A DNA stretch of 64,000 bases from NCBI GenBank assembly GCA_000525675.1, contig CP002190.1, positions 186,001 to 250,000 of the forward strand. Direction: 5' to 3'. This stretch comes from Bdellovibrio bacteriovorus W. Lineage in GTDB: Bacteria; Bdellovibrionota; Bdellovibrionia; Bdellovibrionales; Bdellovibrionaceae. Of this stretch, positions 1-8,345 are shown piece after piece. The position numbers and the translations under genes were made by a program. Numbering within the stretch: the stretch's first letter is position 1; the number at the start of each line of letters is the position of its first letter. The notes under the pieces were generated by a model. It was not told the origin of the DNA. It saw only the letters and a program-made list of their open reading frames with translations, and ran no database searches.

Positions 1-20
1 TCTCATGAATAGAACAAGAT

Positions 21-857
21 TTAGAGTTTCTCGAGACGAGATTTGCCATTTTCTGTAAGGTGAGTGAAACGAACTCCGTAGCGATAGAAAACTTGATCTG
101 ACCCAGGGATGCGAACTTTGCGAATTGAGACAATCTCGCCGCGAGCGTCGACTTTATTGCCATCAAGTTCTTTTGCAAAACGAATCATAATGTTTTCGTT
201 GAGCTGACAGCGCGCCGAGCGAACGATAAAAGCCATTCCAGATTTAGAAATATCTGGGCAGAGAGCCTGAAACCCTTTGTTCTGAGCAATGATGATGAAG
301 ATCTCGCCGGAGTCGTGTCGAGTGTGTTTTCTGCGAATATTGACGTCAGGCACATCTTCAGGGCTCGAGGCGCGAAATTTAGAAACGGATTCCGGTTTAA
401 ACTCGTCCCAGTCGATCAGTTTCTTCCAAGGCCCTGTAGGAGACTTTGAAATTTCACTGGCCTCATGAAGATGGTGATCGTGGATTTGCGAGAGCACATC
501 AAGATATTTGAGAGGCTGATTGATTTGATTCTTTTTATACCAGTAAACAGTCTCAACTAGAGGCTCTTTGGTCGGCGAGAGGAGGCCTGAAAAAGCAGAG
601 TTATCAAAAGTTAACTCCTCTTCGATAAGGCCCACGGCCTTGTAATTCGAATCCTCAGAGACGCTTTCACTGCCAGACTCTTCCAGCACCTCAGAGAAAT
701 CTGGATGCTGCATCAGCATGACCCACTCTTGAGTTTGGTTTGAAAGAATCAAATCAAAAAGAGAGATCTTCCCCGCACGGAGGGCCTCAATTACATTCTT
801 CTCTGTTAATGGGCCTAAATTTTTTGAACCAGATTTAATATAATAAGTTCCAGACAT
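21..857 (-). CDS. GYF-like and PilZ domain protein
   Basis: This 278-residue soluble protein has no signal peptide. Residues about 1-55 and 101-150 look like two GYF_2-type modules (aromatic start, Gly-Pro turn, W near the end). The C-terminal third is a PilZ domain: RRKHTR at 175-180 and DISKSG at 202-207 match the RxxxR and (D/N)xSxxG signatures of c-di-GMP binders. By family, it would bind c-di-GMP and relay it to a partner through the GYF-like modules; the partner is unknown. The ATG is preceded by a GAGGG ribosome binding site. It is transcribed divergently from the secreted protein at 955. The PilZ call is strong, the GYF call moderate. Confidence 0.8.
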   Translation of the reverse strand: MSGTYYIKSGSKNLGPLTEKNVIEALRAGKISLFDLILSNQTQEWVMLMQHPDFSEVLEESGSESVSEDSNYKAVGLIEEELTFDNSAFSGLLSPTKEPLVETVYWYKKNQINQPLKYLDVLSQIHDHHLHEASEISKSPTGPWKKLIDWDEFKPESVSKFRASSPEDVPDVNIRRKHTRHDSGEIFIIIAQNKGFQALCPDISKSGMAFIVRSARCQLNENIMIRFAKELDGNKVDARGEIVSIRKVRIPGSDQVFYRYGVRFTHLTENGKSRLEKL

Positions 858-954
858 TTTTCCCTCGGGGCTTCCTCAAAGACTTCGAGATACAAATATT
901 ATATCGAAACTAAACCTTCGTGACAAAATAACAAATGACTTCTAGCCTTATATT

Positions 955-1908
955 ATGTTCGTCGTAATGAAGCGCAAAACGCTTTTATTTTTTGTAGTAG
1001 TTCTCGCAATCACCCCGAATACTGTTTGGGCGGATGTTGAGTCTTCATCAGAAAGTACAAAAAAGAATACTAATATTCCTTTGTTGGATCGAGTTCTTAC
1101 AGAAGAATATCTTGAGGACACTCGGCAAAGCGTTGTTGGGCAAGTCAATCGCCTCGCAGACAGAATTGACTCCCTCTTTGGGAATAGACGTTATGATGAT
1201 CGTTATAACAAGAGCACTCTTCGTATTTCTCAAGAAAGTTATATTCTTGACGGAACTCCAGGTGCGGACAGTCCGTCGGTTAGTTTGAATCTTCACTTGC
1301 CTCAGTTGAAAGAGTTGGAAAAGAGACTCTTAAAAAAAATCACTCCGTCCCCTTCAGGGGGCCCTGGTGGGAAAGAAAAAGAAGAGGTCAATCCTTGGCG
1401 ACTCAATCAAGAGACCGGTATCGTGGCAACGATTCCGATTGATTACTTTCTAAGGTTAAGACTGAGTAAAGACTTTCAAGTGGGGTCTTTTTTGAATACA
1501 TTCTACGAGCAAGTGGGATGGTCCAAAAAAAATGAATGGGTTGAGAAGACCTCTCTCATGTCAGACTATGCAATCTCTGACAAACTTCTTTTTCGTTTTG
1601 TAAATGAGAAAGAATGGGAGATGACGGATCGGGAATTGTCCACGGTGCATGGTCCCTCTGTTTTGCAACAGTTGAGTGCGATTAGCGGTATCTCCTATAA
1701 CCTACGCTATTCGACTGAATTAGATGGACATGATTTTTATAGCAAACGAGTGAGTCTTTCGAGTATTTATAGAACACAGTTTAAATTACCGTGGATATTT
1801 GTTGAGCTAAAGCCAGAGCTGGCGTGGGTGAGGGAAACCAATTTTCGCGCCCTTTATAACTTTTATCTAAAATTCGAATTCGTGTTTGGAAATAGCGATG
1901 ATAATTAG
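955..1908 (+). CDS. Secreted protein, possible outer-membrane barrel
   Basis: I do not recognise this 317-residue protein. It begins with a hydrophobic signal sequence ending near Ala-Asp (VWA-D), so it should be exported. After a charged segment with a Gly/Pro-rich stretch (SPSGGPGG), the second half alternates polar and aromatic residues and ends in a run of likely beta-strands (LYNFYLKFEFVFG), which fits an outer-membrane or periplasmic beta protein. An alternative ATG at 967 (MKRKT) gives a more typical signal peptide; neither start has a clear ribosome binding site. Its end overlaps the start of the parvulin gene by 11 bases, so the two are probably co-translated. Confidence 0.6.
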   Translation: MFVVMKRKTLLFFVVVLAITPNTVWADVESSSESTKKNTNIPLLDRVLTEEYLEDTRQSVVGQVNRLADRIDSLFGNRRYDDRYNKSTLRISQESYILDGTPGADSPSVSLNLHLPQLKELEKRLLKKITPSPSGGPGGKEKEEVNPWRLNQETGIVATIPIDYFLRLRLSKDFQVGSFLNTFYEQVGWSKKNEWVEKTSLMSDYAISDKLLFRFVNEKEWEMTDRELSTVHGPSVLQQLSAISGISYNLRYSTELDGHDFYSKRVSLSSIYRTQFKLPWIFVELKPELAWVRETNFRALYNFYLKFEFVFGNSDDN

Positions 1909-2170
1909 AGCAAGTCACATATTAGTTAAGCATCAGTATGAAGCTGAGGATATTTTAAAGCTCCTAGAAAAAGGTGCGTCCTTTGAGGAGATGGCGCGAA
2001 AGTTTTCAACTTGCCCTTCCGCCGCTCAAGGGGGAGATCTTGGTCAGTTTAAATTTGGTCGGATGGATGAGGATTTTGAAGATGCGGCATTTGTTCTGTC
2101 GATCGGTGAAACTACAGCAAAGCCTGTAAGAACAAAGTTTGGATATCATATCATCAAGAGGACGGAATAA
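1898..2170 (+). CDS. Small parvulin-type peptidyl-prolyl isomerase
   Basis: This is a compact stand-alone rotamase of the PpiC/parvulin family, about 90 residues. The hallmarks are visible: ASHILVKHQ at the start, then FEEMARKFSTCPSA and GGDLGQF, and FGYHIIKR at the end. The family isomerises peptide bonds before proline. It lacks a signal peptide, so it should act in the cytoplasm although its partner gene is exported. I chose the ATG at 1898 (MIIRASH), because the in-frame upstream alternative is a TTG inside the previous gene. The gene overlaps the preceding stop codon and is followed by a composite terminator. Confidence 0.85.
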   Translation: MIIRASHILVKHQYEAEDILKLLEKGASFEEMARKFSTCPSAAQGGDLGQFKFGRMDEDFEDAAFVLSIGETTAKPVRTKFGYHIIKRTE

Positions 2171-2270
2171 AAAAAAGCCCTGATCTCTGATCTGTACCCC
2201 AAAACTGGACAGGGTCTTTTATTTTTGTGTCCGGATTTTGGGGTACAGATCACTCTCTCAGGGCTTTTTT
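2171..2270. terminator. Bidirectional terminator with inserted palindrome
   Basis: An outer stem AAAAAAGCCCTGA (from 2171) pairs with TCAGGGCTTTTTT (2258-2270) and has T-runs on both strands, so it can end the parvulin gene and the convergent gene at 2279. Between the arms sits a second near-perfect inverted repeat (2193-2247), described separately. Confidence 0.8.
2193..2247. mobile_element. 55-bp IS3-like terminal-repeat remnant or mini-element
   Basis: The left end TGTACCCCAAAACTGGACA (2193-2211) and the reverse complement of the right end, TGTACCCCAAAATCCGGACA (2228-2247), match over the first 12 bases and again at GGACA. The segment begins TGT and ends ACA, and both sides carry GATC (2189-2192 and 2248-2251). 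That is the pattern of an IS3-family-like end pair with a 4-bp target duplication. Nothing coding lies between the ends. It could instead simply be part of the terminator. Confidence 0.5.
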
Positions 2271-2278
2271 ATTAAATA

Positions 2279-2689
2279 CTAATCTTCATCGTCATAGTCG
2301 TCATCATCGTCCATGTCGTCGTCATCATCATCTTCGTCGTCCTCGTCTTCTTCATCTTCTTCCTCGAAGTCATCGTCAGCTTCGATGCGAACAAGCCATC
2401 CCTCTTCGTAAGGATCTTCCATAATGATGCTTGGATCTTCAATAACTTGTGTATTGATTTCAATCACAGTTCCAGTCACTGGCGAGTAAATATCCAATGG
2501 ACCGTCGTCAGTTTCTACCGTACCGATAACAACGTCTGAATCCACTTCTTCTTGCTCTGAGGGTAGTTCAATAGAGTTGATCTCTTCGAAGTCCTCAAGT
2601 GCATCTTCGTGAATTCCAATAGTAATAATTCCATCCTCTTGTCGAACCCAGAGGTAGCCCATAAAATTTCTTACGTCGTCTGCTGCCAT
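2279..2689 (-). CDS. GcvH-like protein lacking the lipoyl lysine, acidic tail
   Basis: Residues 1-105 follow the glycine-cleavage H-protein fold: an ITIGIHEDAL start, IELPSEQEEV, then DIYSPVTGTVIEIN and the DPYEEGWLVRI ending. At the site where the lipoyl lysine lies (usually ESVKA), this protein reads E59-T-D-D62-G, so the modified Lys is replaced by Asp and it cannot carry lipoate in the usual way. Residues about 107-136 are an almost pure Asp/Glu tail. No gcvT, gcvP or lipoate genes are in the window. It is probably a repurposed H-protein-like domain with a binding or scaffold role; this role is inference. Confidence 0.8.
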   Translation of the reverse strand: MAADDVRNFMGYLWVRQEDGIITIGIHEDALEDFEEINSIELPSEQEEVDSDVVIGTVETDDGPLDIYSPVTGTVIEINTQVIEDPSIIMEDPYEEGWLVRIEADDDFEEEDEEDEDDEDDDDDDMDDDDDYDDED

Positions 2690-2781
2690 TTTAAATTCCT
2701 AACGTTGCTAATGGCTCAATTATGACGAATCCCGTCTGGATGTCTAGAGACGAAAGAATATTTTTTAATACTTTAGTCTAG

Positions 2782-4203
2782 TTAGCAATCATAATAGAGA
2801 TAGAACTCATAGGGGACAGGCCTTTGCATCATGGGAAGAACTTCTCTTTCCATTTTATGTTGAATCCAAGTTTTTAAAATCTCCGGAGAGAAGACTTCTC
2901 CTTTCAAAAGGAATTCTGGATTTGCTTTGAGCTTCTCTAAACTTTCTTGCAGCGTTGCAGGAACTGTTTGCACATTTTCAGACTGTGACGTCGCTTTGTA
3001 GAGATCTCCCTCAAAGGCATTTCCAGGGTGGATTTTATTTTCTATTCCATCAATGCCTGCCATTAAGATGGCGGCTTGAGCTAAGTATATATTCGCACTG
3101 CCATCGGGGGTTCTAAATTCGATGCGTTTTGCTTTGGGATCGTCAGCAGTTGTGGGAATGCGAATAGCCGCAGAGCGGTTGCGATGGCTATAGGCTAAAC
3201 GTGTCGGGGCTTCAAAGCCCGGCACAAGTCTTTTATAGGAGTTTGTCGTAGGGTTGGTCAGCGCGCAAAGTGCTGGCGCATGTTTTAAAATTCCTCCGAT
3301 AAAGTGCAGAGCGGTCTCTGAGAGCCCAGCGTACTCTTCTCCGGCAAAGAGATTCTTTTCATTCTTCCATAAAGAGGTATGAATATGCATTCCAGAGCCG
3401 TTATCACCGTGCAGAGGCTTCGGCATAAAGGTGACGGTTTTTCCGTGGCGTTTAGCGACGTTTTTAACAATGTATTTAAACCACATCATTTTATCGGCCA
3501 TGGCGACGGCGCTGTCGAAGCGAAAGTTGATTTCAGCTTGCCCCGCAGTGGCGACTTCGCGATGGTGCCTTTCGATGATGAAGCCACACTTTTCAAGTTC
3601 AACGCACATCTCTGTGCGGATATCGTGAAGAGTGTCAGAGGGCATTGTTGGAAAGTACCCTCCCTTGGTGCGAATCTTATATCCTAAGTTTTTGCCTTCC
3701 TCATCGCGACCCGTGTTCCAAGTTCCTTCACTAGAATCAATAAGATAGAAACCAGAATGACAGTTCTGTTCAAAGCGAATGCTATCAAAAATAAAGAACT
3801 CGGCTTCAGGCCCAAAATAGGCTTCATCAGCAATTCCACTGTCGCGCAGATAGCTCATGGCCTTTTTTAAAACAAAACGCGGGTCTTTTTCGTAGAGTGC
3901 TTTTTTATCAGGACAGTAGAGATCGCAGATAAGTGAAAGTGTAGGCACTTTGGTAAAAGGGTCCATCAAAGCCGTTGAAGGATCTGGGAGCATGAGCATG
4001 TCGGAGTCTTCAACATTCTTCCAGCCAAGAAATGAACTGCCATCAAAAGCAAATCCTTCTTTGAAGGATTCAAGTTTGAGTTGGTGCAGAGGAATTGTGA
4101 GGTGATGCCAGTTTCCGAGAAGATCAGAGAACTTGAGATCTACCATTTGTACATTTTTTTCGGAGGCGAATTTAAGGACGTCTTCAGGGCTCTTCGACAA
4201 CAT
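2782..4203 (-). CDS. glnA: Glutamine synthetase type I
   Basis: It makes glutamine from glutamate, ammonia and ATP, as a dodecamer in the cytoplasm. Visible signatures are FDGSSFLGW, GPEAEFFIFD (metal-binding glutamates), NGSGMHIHTSLW, and NPTTNSYKRLVPGFEAP followed by RNRSAAIRIP (ATP and glutamate sites). A GDLYKAT segment lies where class I-beta enzymes carry the adenylylated tyrosine, so regulation by adenylylation is possible. From the ATG at 4203 the length is 473 residues, usual for the family; the frame stays open to a TTG at 4239 but that adds an unlikely extension. It is a single gene, without nitrogen-regulation genes beside it. Confidence 0.95.
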   Translation of the reverse strand: MLSKSPEDVLKFASEKNVQMVDLKFSDLLGNWHHLTIPLHQLKLESFKEGFAFDGSSFLGWKNVEDSDMLMLPDPSTALMDPFTKVPTLSLICDLYCPDKKALYEKDPRFVLKKAMSYLRDSGIADEAYFGPEAEFFIFDSIRFEQNCHSGFYLIDSSEGTWNTGRDEEGKNLGYKIRTKGGYFPTMPSDTLHDIRTEMCVELEKCGFIIERHHREVATAGQAEINFRFDSAVAMADKMMWFKYIVKNVAKRHGKTVTFMPKPLHGDNGSGMHIHTSLWKNEKNLFAGEEYAGLSETALHFIGGILKHAPALCALTNPTTNSYKRLVPGFEAPTRLAYSHRNRSAAIRIPTTADDPKAKRIEFRTPDGSANIYLAQAAILMAGIDGIENKIHPGNAFEGDLYKATSQSENVQTVPATLQESLEKLKANPEFLLKGEVFSPEILKTWIQHKMEREVLPMMQRPVPYEFYLYYDC

Positions 4204-4424
4204 AAGAACTTCACTTTCTTCGAGAAATGTTCCGAGCAAGTTGTGAAAACAAGGTGTCTACAAAACTATTTTATCAGAGCGTCAAGGGAAGGCAAAAAAA
4301 GTTAAAGTCATTTAAAAAATTTAATTTATCACTTAACGCGAACCAATAACTGTCACCACTAGGTAAAAATTAGTAAGTCAGGCTCACCTTTCTTGCTCTG
4401 GAGTTTTGAGTTTGGTACACCCAA

Positions 4425-4441
4425 CCTCCCATTAGGGGAGG
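4425..4441 (+). other. Small GC-rich hairpin in the leader of the 4482 gene
   Basis: CCTCCC (4425-4430) and GGGAGG (4436-4441) form a six-pair stem with a five-base loop. No T-run follows. It lies 40 bases before the start codon at 4482 in the 278-base gap after glnA; no other element was recognised in that gap. Confidence 0.35.
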
Positions 4442-4481
4442 GGAATCAAATAAAACATTGTTGTCGTGATCGGAGGGGATA

Positions 4482-5084
4482 ATGACTTCAACGCGTTTTT
4501 TTGTTTATGGATCGTTCTGTGAGGGGATGGTTCATTTTTCAAAAATTTCTAATTTTGTGGAAACTTCAGTATTTGCGCGCACTAAGGCTTCGGCTTATCG
4601 CTTAAAAGCCGGCCTGCCAGCTCTTGTTAAAGAGGGCACGGATCTGGTGGCGGGACAGTTGGTGGAGCTTAAGAACTCAGATCTGCTTATTTCGCTATTG
4701 GATGAGTTCTTTGGGTTTAATCGCCAAGACCCAGATATGGGCCTATTTGTACGAGAGCAGGTCGAGGTCTACCCTGAGGGGGGATCGCAGGGAATCAAGG
4801 CTTGGGCTTATTTTATGAACCCGCTCAAGATGCCCGTGACGGCCACGCCGATTCCAAATGGCGATTGGCAAAGATCTTTGGCTGAAAAGCCAAGTCTTCT
4901 GTCACTTCTAACAGAGAAGCAGAAAACCTATATCAATAAGCTGGGCAGATCTATTGGCCGTGAAATTGTTCCAATTGATTTGAGTCTTTATCGAGAACTG
5001 ATGAGTCTTGAACTCATTGTCGATAAAGGAAGACGATTGGCGCTTTCCAAGCTGGGCCAAGAGGTATATAAGTTTTTGCCATAA
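4482..5084 (+). CDS. Gamma-glutamylcyclotransferase-like (AIG2 fold) protein
   Basis: The opening RFFVYGSFCEGMVHF matches the YGSLxxG phosphate-binding loop of the gamma-glutamylcyclotransferase/AIG2 fold, and PALVKEG, VAGQLVEL and LLDEFFGF follow in the family order through about residue 125. The last 70 residues (EKQKTYINKLGRSIGRE to the end) form an extra helical part resembling a small winged-helix module. The family acts on gamma-glutamyl amines or peptides; the substrate here is unknown. Its stop codon overlaps the trmL start (TAATG), so the two genes are probably coupled. Confidence 0.75.
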   Translation: MTSTRFFVYGSFCEGMVHFSKISNFVETSVFARTKASAYRLKAGLPALVKEGTDLVAGQLVELKNSDLLISLLDEFFGFNRQDPDMGLFVREQVEVYPEGGSQGIKAWAYFMNPLKMPVTATPIPNGDWQRSLAEKPSLLSLLTEKQKTYINKLGRSIGREIVPIDLSLYRELMSLELIVDKGRRLALSKLGQEVYKFLP

Positions 5085-5560
5085 TGGCTGATAAACTATT
5101 TAAAATCGTCCTCATTGAACCAGAGATCCCACAAAACACGGGCAACATAGGTAGAACCTGTGTTGCGACAAACTGTGAACTGCACATCGTGGGGAAACCA
5201 AGTTTTGAAATTACGGATACGAACGTCAAAAGAGCGGGCCTTGATTATTGGCCCTTCCTCTCTTTGTACCGCCATGACTCCCTCGAGAGTTGGTTGGCTC
5301 AGGTGCCCGATCCATCGCGCATCTGGTTATTCACGACAAAAACTCAACGCACTTATTTTGAACCTGAATATCAATCAGGTGATTGGCTCGTCTTTGGAAA
5401 AGAGACCAAAGGTCTTGCGCCCGAACTTTTGCAGCGCTTCCCGCAGCAGAATGTGACGATCCCGATGATCGGCGAAGGAGCGCGCAGCTTGAACTTAGCC
5501 ACTAGTGTGGCCATCGCTGCCTATGAGGGTTTACGCCAAAAAAGCTTTCAAAAAACATAG
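5084..5560 (+). CDS. trmL: tRNA (cytidine(34)-2'-O)-methyltransferase
   Basis: This is a SPOUT-class methyltransferase of 158 residues, the usual size for TrmL, which 2'-O-methylates the wobble base of tRNA-Leu isoacceptors using S-adenosylmethionine. Visible motifs are LIEPEIPQNTGNIGRTC (motif 1), VFGKETKGLAPELL (motif 2) and IPMIGEGARSLNLATSVAIA (motif 3, the trefoil knot). The start overlaps the preceding stop by one base. A 10-bp inverted repeat lies just after the stop, before secA. Confidence 0.93.
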   Translation: MADKLFKIVLIEPEIPQNTGNIGRTCVATNCELHIVGKPSFEITDTNVKRAGLDYWPFLSLYRHDSLESWLAQVPDPSRIWLFTTKTQRTYFEPEYQSGDWLVFGKETKGLAPELLQRFPQQNVTIPMIGEGARSLNLATSVAIAAYEGLRQKSFQKT

Positions 5561-5571
5561 TCTAAAGTCGG

Positions 5572-5603
5572 GTTGATTTTAAAATTTTCTGAGTAAAATC
5601 AAC
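5572..5603. other. AT-rich inverted repeat between trmL and secA
   Basis: GTTGATTTTA (5572-5581) and TAAAATCAAC (5594-5603) are perfectly complementary arms around a 12-base loop. No T-run follows, so it is a weak terminator or an operator-like site ahead of secA. Confidence 0.45.
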
Positions 5604-5672
5604 TCAATGACGCATCTAGAAAATGGGAGTGTATCTTGCCGCTCTGGAGGCTTTGGTGCATCCTCTTAGTCT

Positions 5673-8345
5673 ATGGTTACACAAATTCTCACAAAAATGT
5701 TCGGTACGAAGCACGATCGCGAAATGAAGAAGATTCAACCTACGGTTGATAAAATCAATTCATTGGAAGCTCAATATTCTCAGCTAACAGATGATCAACT
5801 GAAGGCCAAAACTCCTGAGTTCCAAGAGCGACTGAGGAAGGGTGAGACTGTCGACGATATTCTCCCTGAAGCCTTTGCAGTTTGTAGAGAAGCTTCAAAG
5901 CGTATTCTTGGAATGCGCCACTATGATGTGCAAATGATCGGTGGAATCGTTCTTAATCGCGGTAATATCGCAGAGATGAGAACGGGTGAGGGTAAGACTC
6001 TTGTTGCGACTTTGCCAGTTTACTTAAATGCACTAACAGGGAAGGGCGTTCACGTTGTTACAGTGAATGACTATCTTGCTCGTCGTGATGCGGAGTGGAT
6101 GGGGCGTCTTTACGGATGGTTGGGTCTAACAACTGGAATCATCGTACATGGATTGAACGATCAAGAACGTAAAAAAATGTATGCTTGCGATATCACTTAT
6201 TGCACGAACAATGAATTAGGTTTCGACTACCTTCGCGACAACATGAAGTTTGATCTTGAAGACTATGTTCAAAGAGGTCACTACTTTGCCATCGTGGATG
6301 AGTGTGACTCAATTCTAGTCGACGAAGCTAGAACACCATTGATTATTTCAGGTCCTGCAGAATCAAATACTGAAAAATACTATGCAGTGAATGCTATCAT
6401 CCCGCATCTTAAGCGCGATGTTCATTTCTCTATGGAAGAAAAGACTAAGACCGCTTCTTTAACAGATGAAGGAAACGCGAAAGTTGAGGAGCTTTTAGGT
6501 CTATCAAATCTTTACGATCCACAGAATATCGAAATTCTGCATCACGTTTATCAAGGCTTGAAGGCTCACTATCTTTACAGACTTGATGTGGAGTACATGA
6601 TTAAAGATGGCGAAATCGTTATCGTGGATGAGTTCACGGGTCGTTTGATGCCGGGACGTCGTTGGAGTGACGGTCTTCACCAAGCTATCGAAGCTAAAGA
6701 AGGCGTTGAAGTAAAAAGCGAGAACCAAACTCTTGCGACGATTACTTTCCAAAACTACTTCCTAATGTACGACAAGCTTTCTGGAATGACAGGAACTGCG
6801 GATACAGAGGCTGTAGAGTTTAAAAAAATCTATAACCTTGATGTGAACGTGATCCCAACAAATAGAACCATTCTAAGAATGGACCAAGAAGATGTGGTCT
6901 ATAAATCAGAGAATGCAAAGTTTAAAGCGATCACAGCGGATATTAAAGAGCGCAGCGCAAAGGGACAGCCAGTTCTAGTTGGTACAGCGTCGATTGAGAA
7001 GTCAGAAGCGCTTAGTAATTTCTTGCGCAAAGAGGGTATACGCCACGAAATTCTGAATGCGAAACATCACGAACGTGAGGCAGAGATCGTAGCTCAAGCG
7101 GGTCGCAAAGGTGCTGTAACTATTGCTACGAATATGGCGGGACGTGGAACGGATATCATGCTTGGCGGTAATGCTGAGATGTTAGCAAAAGCGGCCGTCG
7201 GAAACGATGATACTCCTGAGTATCAAGAAGCTCTTGAGAAAGTTCGTTCGCAAGTTGAAAAAGAGCGTGCGGAAGTTCGTGAACTGGGTGGTTTGTATAT
7301 CGTTGGAACAGAACGCCATGAATCTCGTCGTATTGATAATCAGCTTCGTGGTCGTGCCGGTCGTCAAGGGGATCCAGGGGAGTCTCGCTTCTTCTTATCT
7401 TTAGAAGATAACTTGATGCGCATCTTTAACGGTGAGCGTATCCAGAAAATTATGGAAATGCTGAACATCCCTGAGGATGAGCCAATCACGGCGAAGATGG
7501 TGACAAATGCTATTGAAGGCGCGCAAAGAAAAGTAGAAGGTCATAACTTCGATATTCGTAAGAATCTAATGGAGTATGACTCTGTGATGAATGCACAGAG
7601 AAATGCGATCTACTCTATGCGCCGCAAAGTTCTTGAGGGGCAGGACATCGAAAGAACAACACTTGATTGGTTGGGCGATGTGGTTTCAAACCTTCTTGAT
7701 ACTTATGTGCCTGAGACAGCTAAGAAAGAAGAGTGGAGTCTTGATGGACTGAACAACTCTCTTGGGCAAACATTCGGCTTCAAGATTGATTTTGAGAGCA
7801 TGGCTGTGAACACTGAAACAGTAGTTGATGGTGTTAAAAAAGGTGTTCGCACAGTGTTTGATCATCAGAAGTCTTCAATGGGACCTTATTTTGAACAAGT
7901 GCAAAAAATGATTCTTCTTCAAAGTATTGATAACCATTGGAAGAACCATCTTTATGTTATTGATAAGCTTAAAGAAGGTATCGGTCTTCGTGGTTACGCA
8001 CAAAAAGATCCATTGATTGAGTATAAAAAAGAAGCTTTCAAAGCGTTTGAAACTTTGAATAATACAATCAAAATGGATGCTATTGAAAAAGTAATGCGGG
8101 TTCAGTTAGTTGCTCAGCAACAATCAGAAGAAGAAGTTCTCGAAAGCTTCCGCCCTGAAGAGTCGGATCTTGATGAACTTAATTACTCTTCACCAAGCGA
8201 TGAGACAATTGGCGAGCTGGAAACGGCAATGGAAGGTAGTTCAGAAACTAGAACTATGACTTTTCAAAGTGGCCCTTCTCAAGATCGCCAAATGAATCGT
8301 GAAGAACGTCGTCGCATGGAAAAGCAGGGGAAAGGGAAAAGATAA
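5673..8345 (+). CDS. secA: Preprotein translocase ATPase SecA
   Basis: SecA is the motor that drives unfolded preproteins through SecYEG. All landmarks are present: MRTGEGKT (Walker A), [20 protein letters not shown] (Walker B region), the preprotein cross-linking domain, [26 protein letters not shown], and [19 protein letters not shown] in related form in the second nucleotide-binding domain. Its 890 residues fit the family. The C-terminus ends in a basic tail ([16 protein letters not shown]) without the CxCxSGxxxxxCH zinc motif many SecA proteins have. An in-frame stop lies directly before the ATG, so the start is fixed, but the only good GGAGG is 22 bases upstream. Confidence 0.98.
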   Translation: MVTQILTKMFGTKHDREMKKIQPTVDKINSLEAQYSQLTDDQLKAKTPEFQERLRKGETVDDILPEAFAVCREASKRILGMRHYDVQMIGGIVLNRGNIAEMRTGEGKTLVATLPVYLNALTGKGVHVVTVNDYLARRDAEWMGRLYGWLGLTTGIIVHGLNDQERKKMYACDITYCTNNELGFDYLRDNMKFDLEDYVQRGHYFAIVDECDSILVDEARTPLIISGPAESNTEKYYAVNAIIPHLKRDVHFSMEEKTKTASLTDEGNAKVEELLGLSNLYDPQNIEILHHVYQGLKAHYLYRLDVEYMIKDGEIVIVDEFTGRLMPGRRWSDGLHQAIEAKEGVEVKSENQTLATITFQNYFLMYDKLSGMTGTADTEAVEFKKIYNLDVNVIPTNRTILRMDQEDVVYKSENAKFKAITADIKERSAKGQPVLVGTASIEKSEALSNFLRKEGIRHEILNAKHHEREAEIVAQAGRKGAVTIATNMAGRGTDIMLGGNAEMLAKAAVGNDDTPEYQEALEKVRSQVEKERAEVRELGGLYIVGTERHESRRIDNQLRGRAGRQGDPGESRFFLSLEDNLMRIFNGERIQKIMEMLNIPEDEPITAKMVTNAIEGAQRKVEGHNFDIRKNLMEYDSVMNAQRNAIYSMRRKVLEGQDIERTTLDWLGDVVSNLLDTYVPETAKKEEWSLDGLNNSLGQTFGFKIDFESMAVNTETVVDGVKKGVRTVFDHQKSSMGPYFEQVQKMILLQSIDNHWKNHLYVIDKLKEGIGLRGYAQKDPLIEYKKEAFKAFETLNNTIKMDAIEKVMRVQLVAQQQSEEEVLESFRPEESDLDELNYSSPSDETIGELETAMEGSSETRTMTFQSGPSQDRQMNREERRRMEKQGKGKR

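Noticed and set aside
2690-2781. Glycine riboswitch or glycine-cleavage operon at the GcvH-like gene
   Set aside because: No riboswitch-like core lies before the gene and no gcvT or gcvP is adjacent; the lipoyl lysine is also missing.
3379-3687. Open frames antisense to glnA
   Set aside because: They lie wholly within a well-supported gene and have no recognisable features; they are by-products of its codon pattern.
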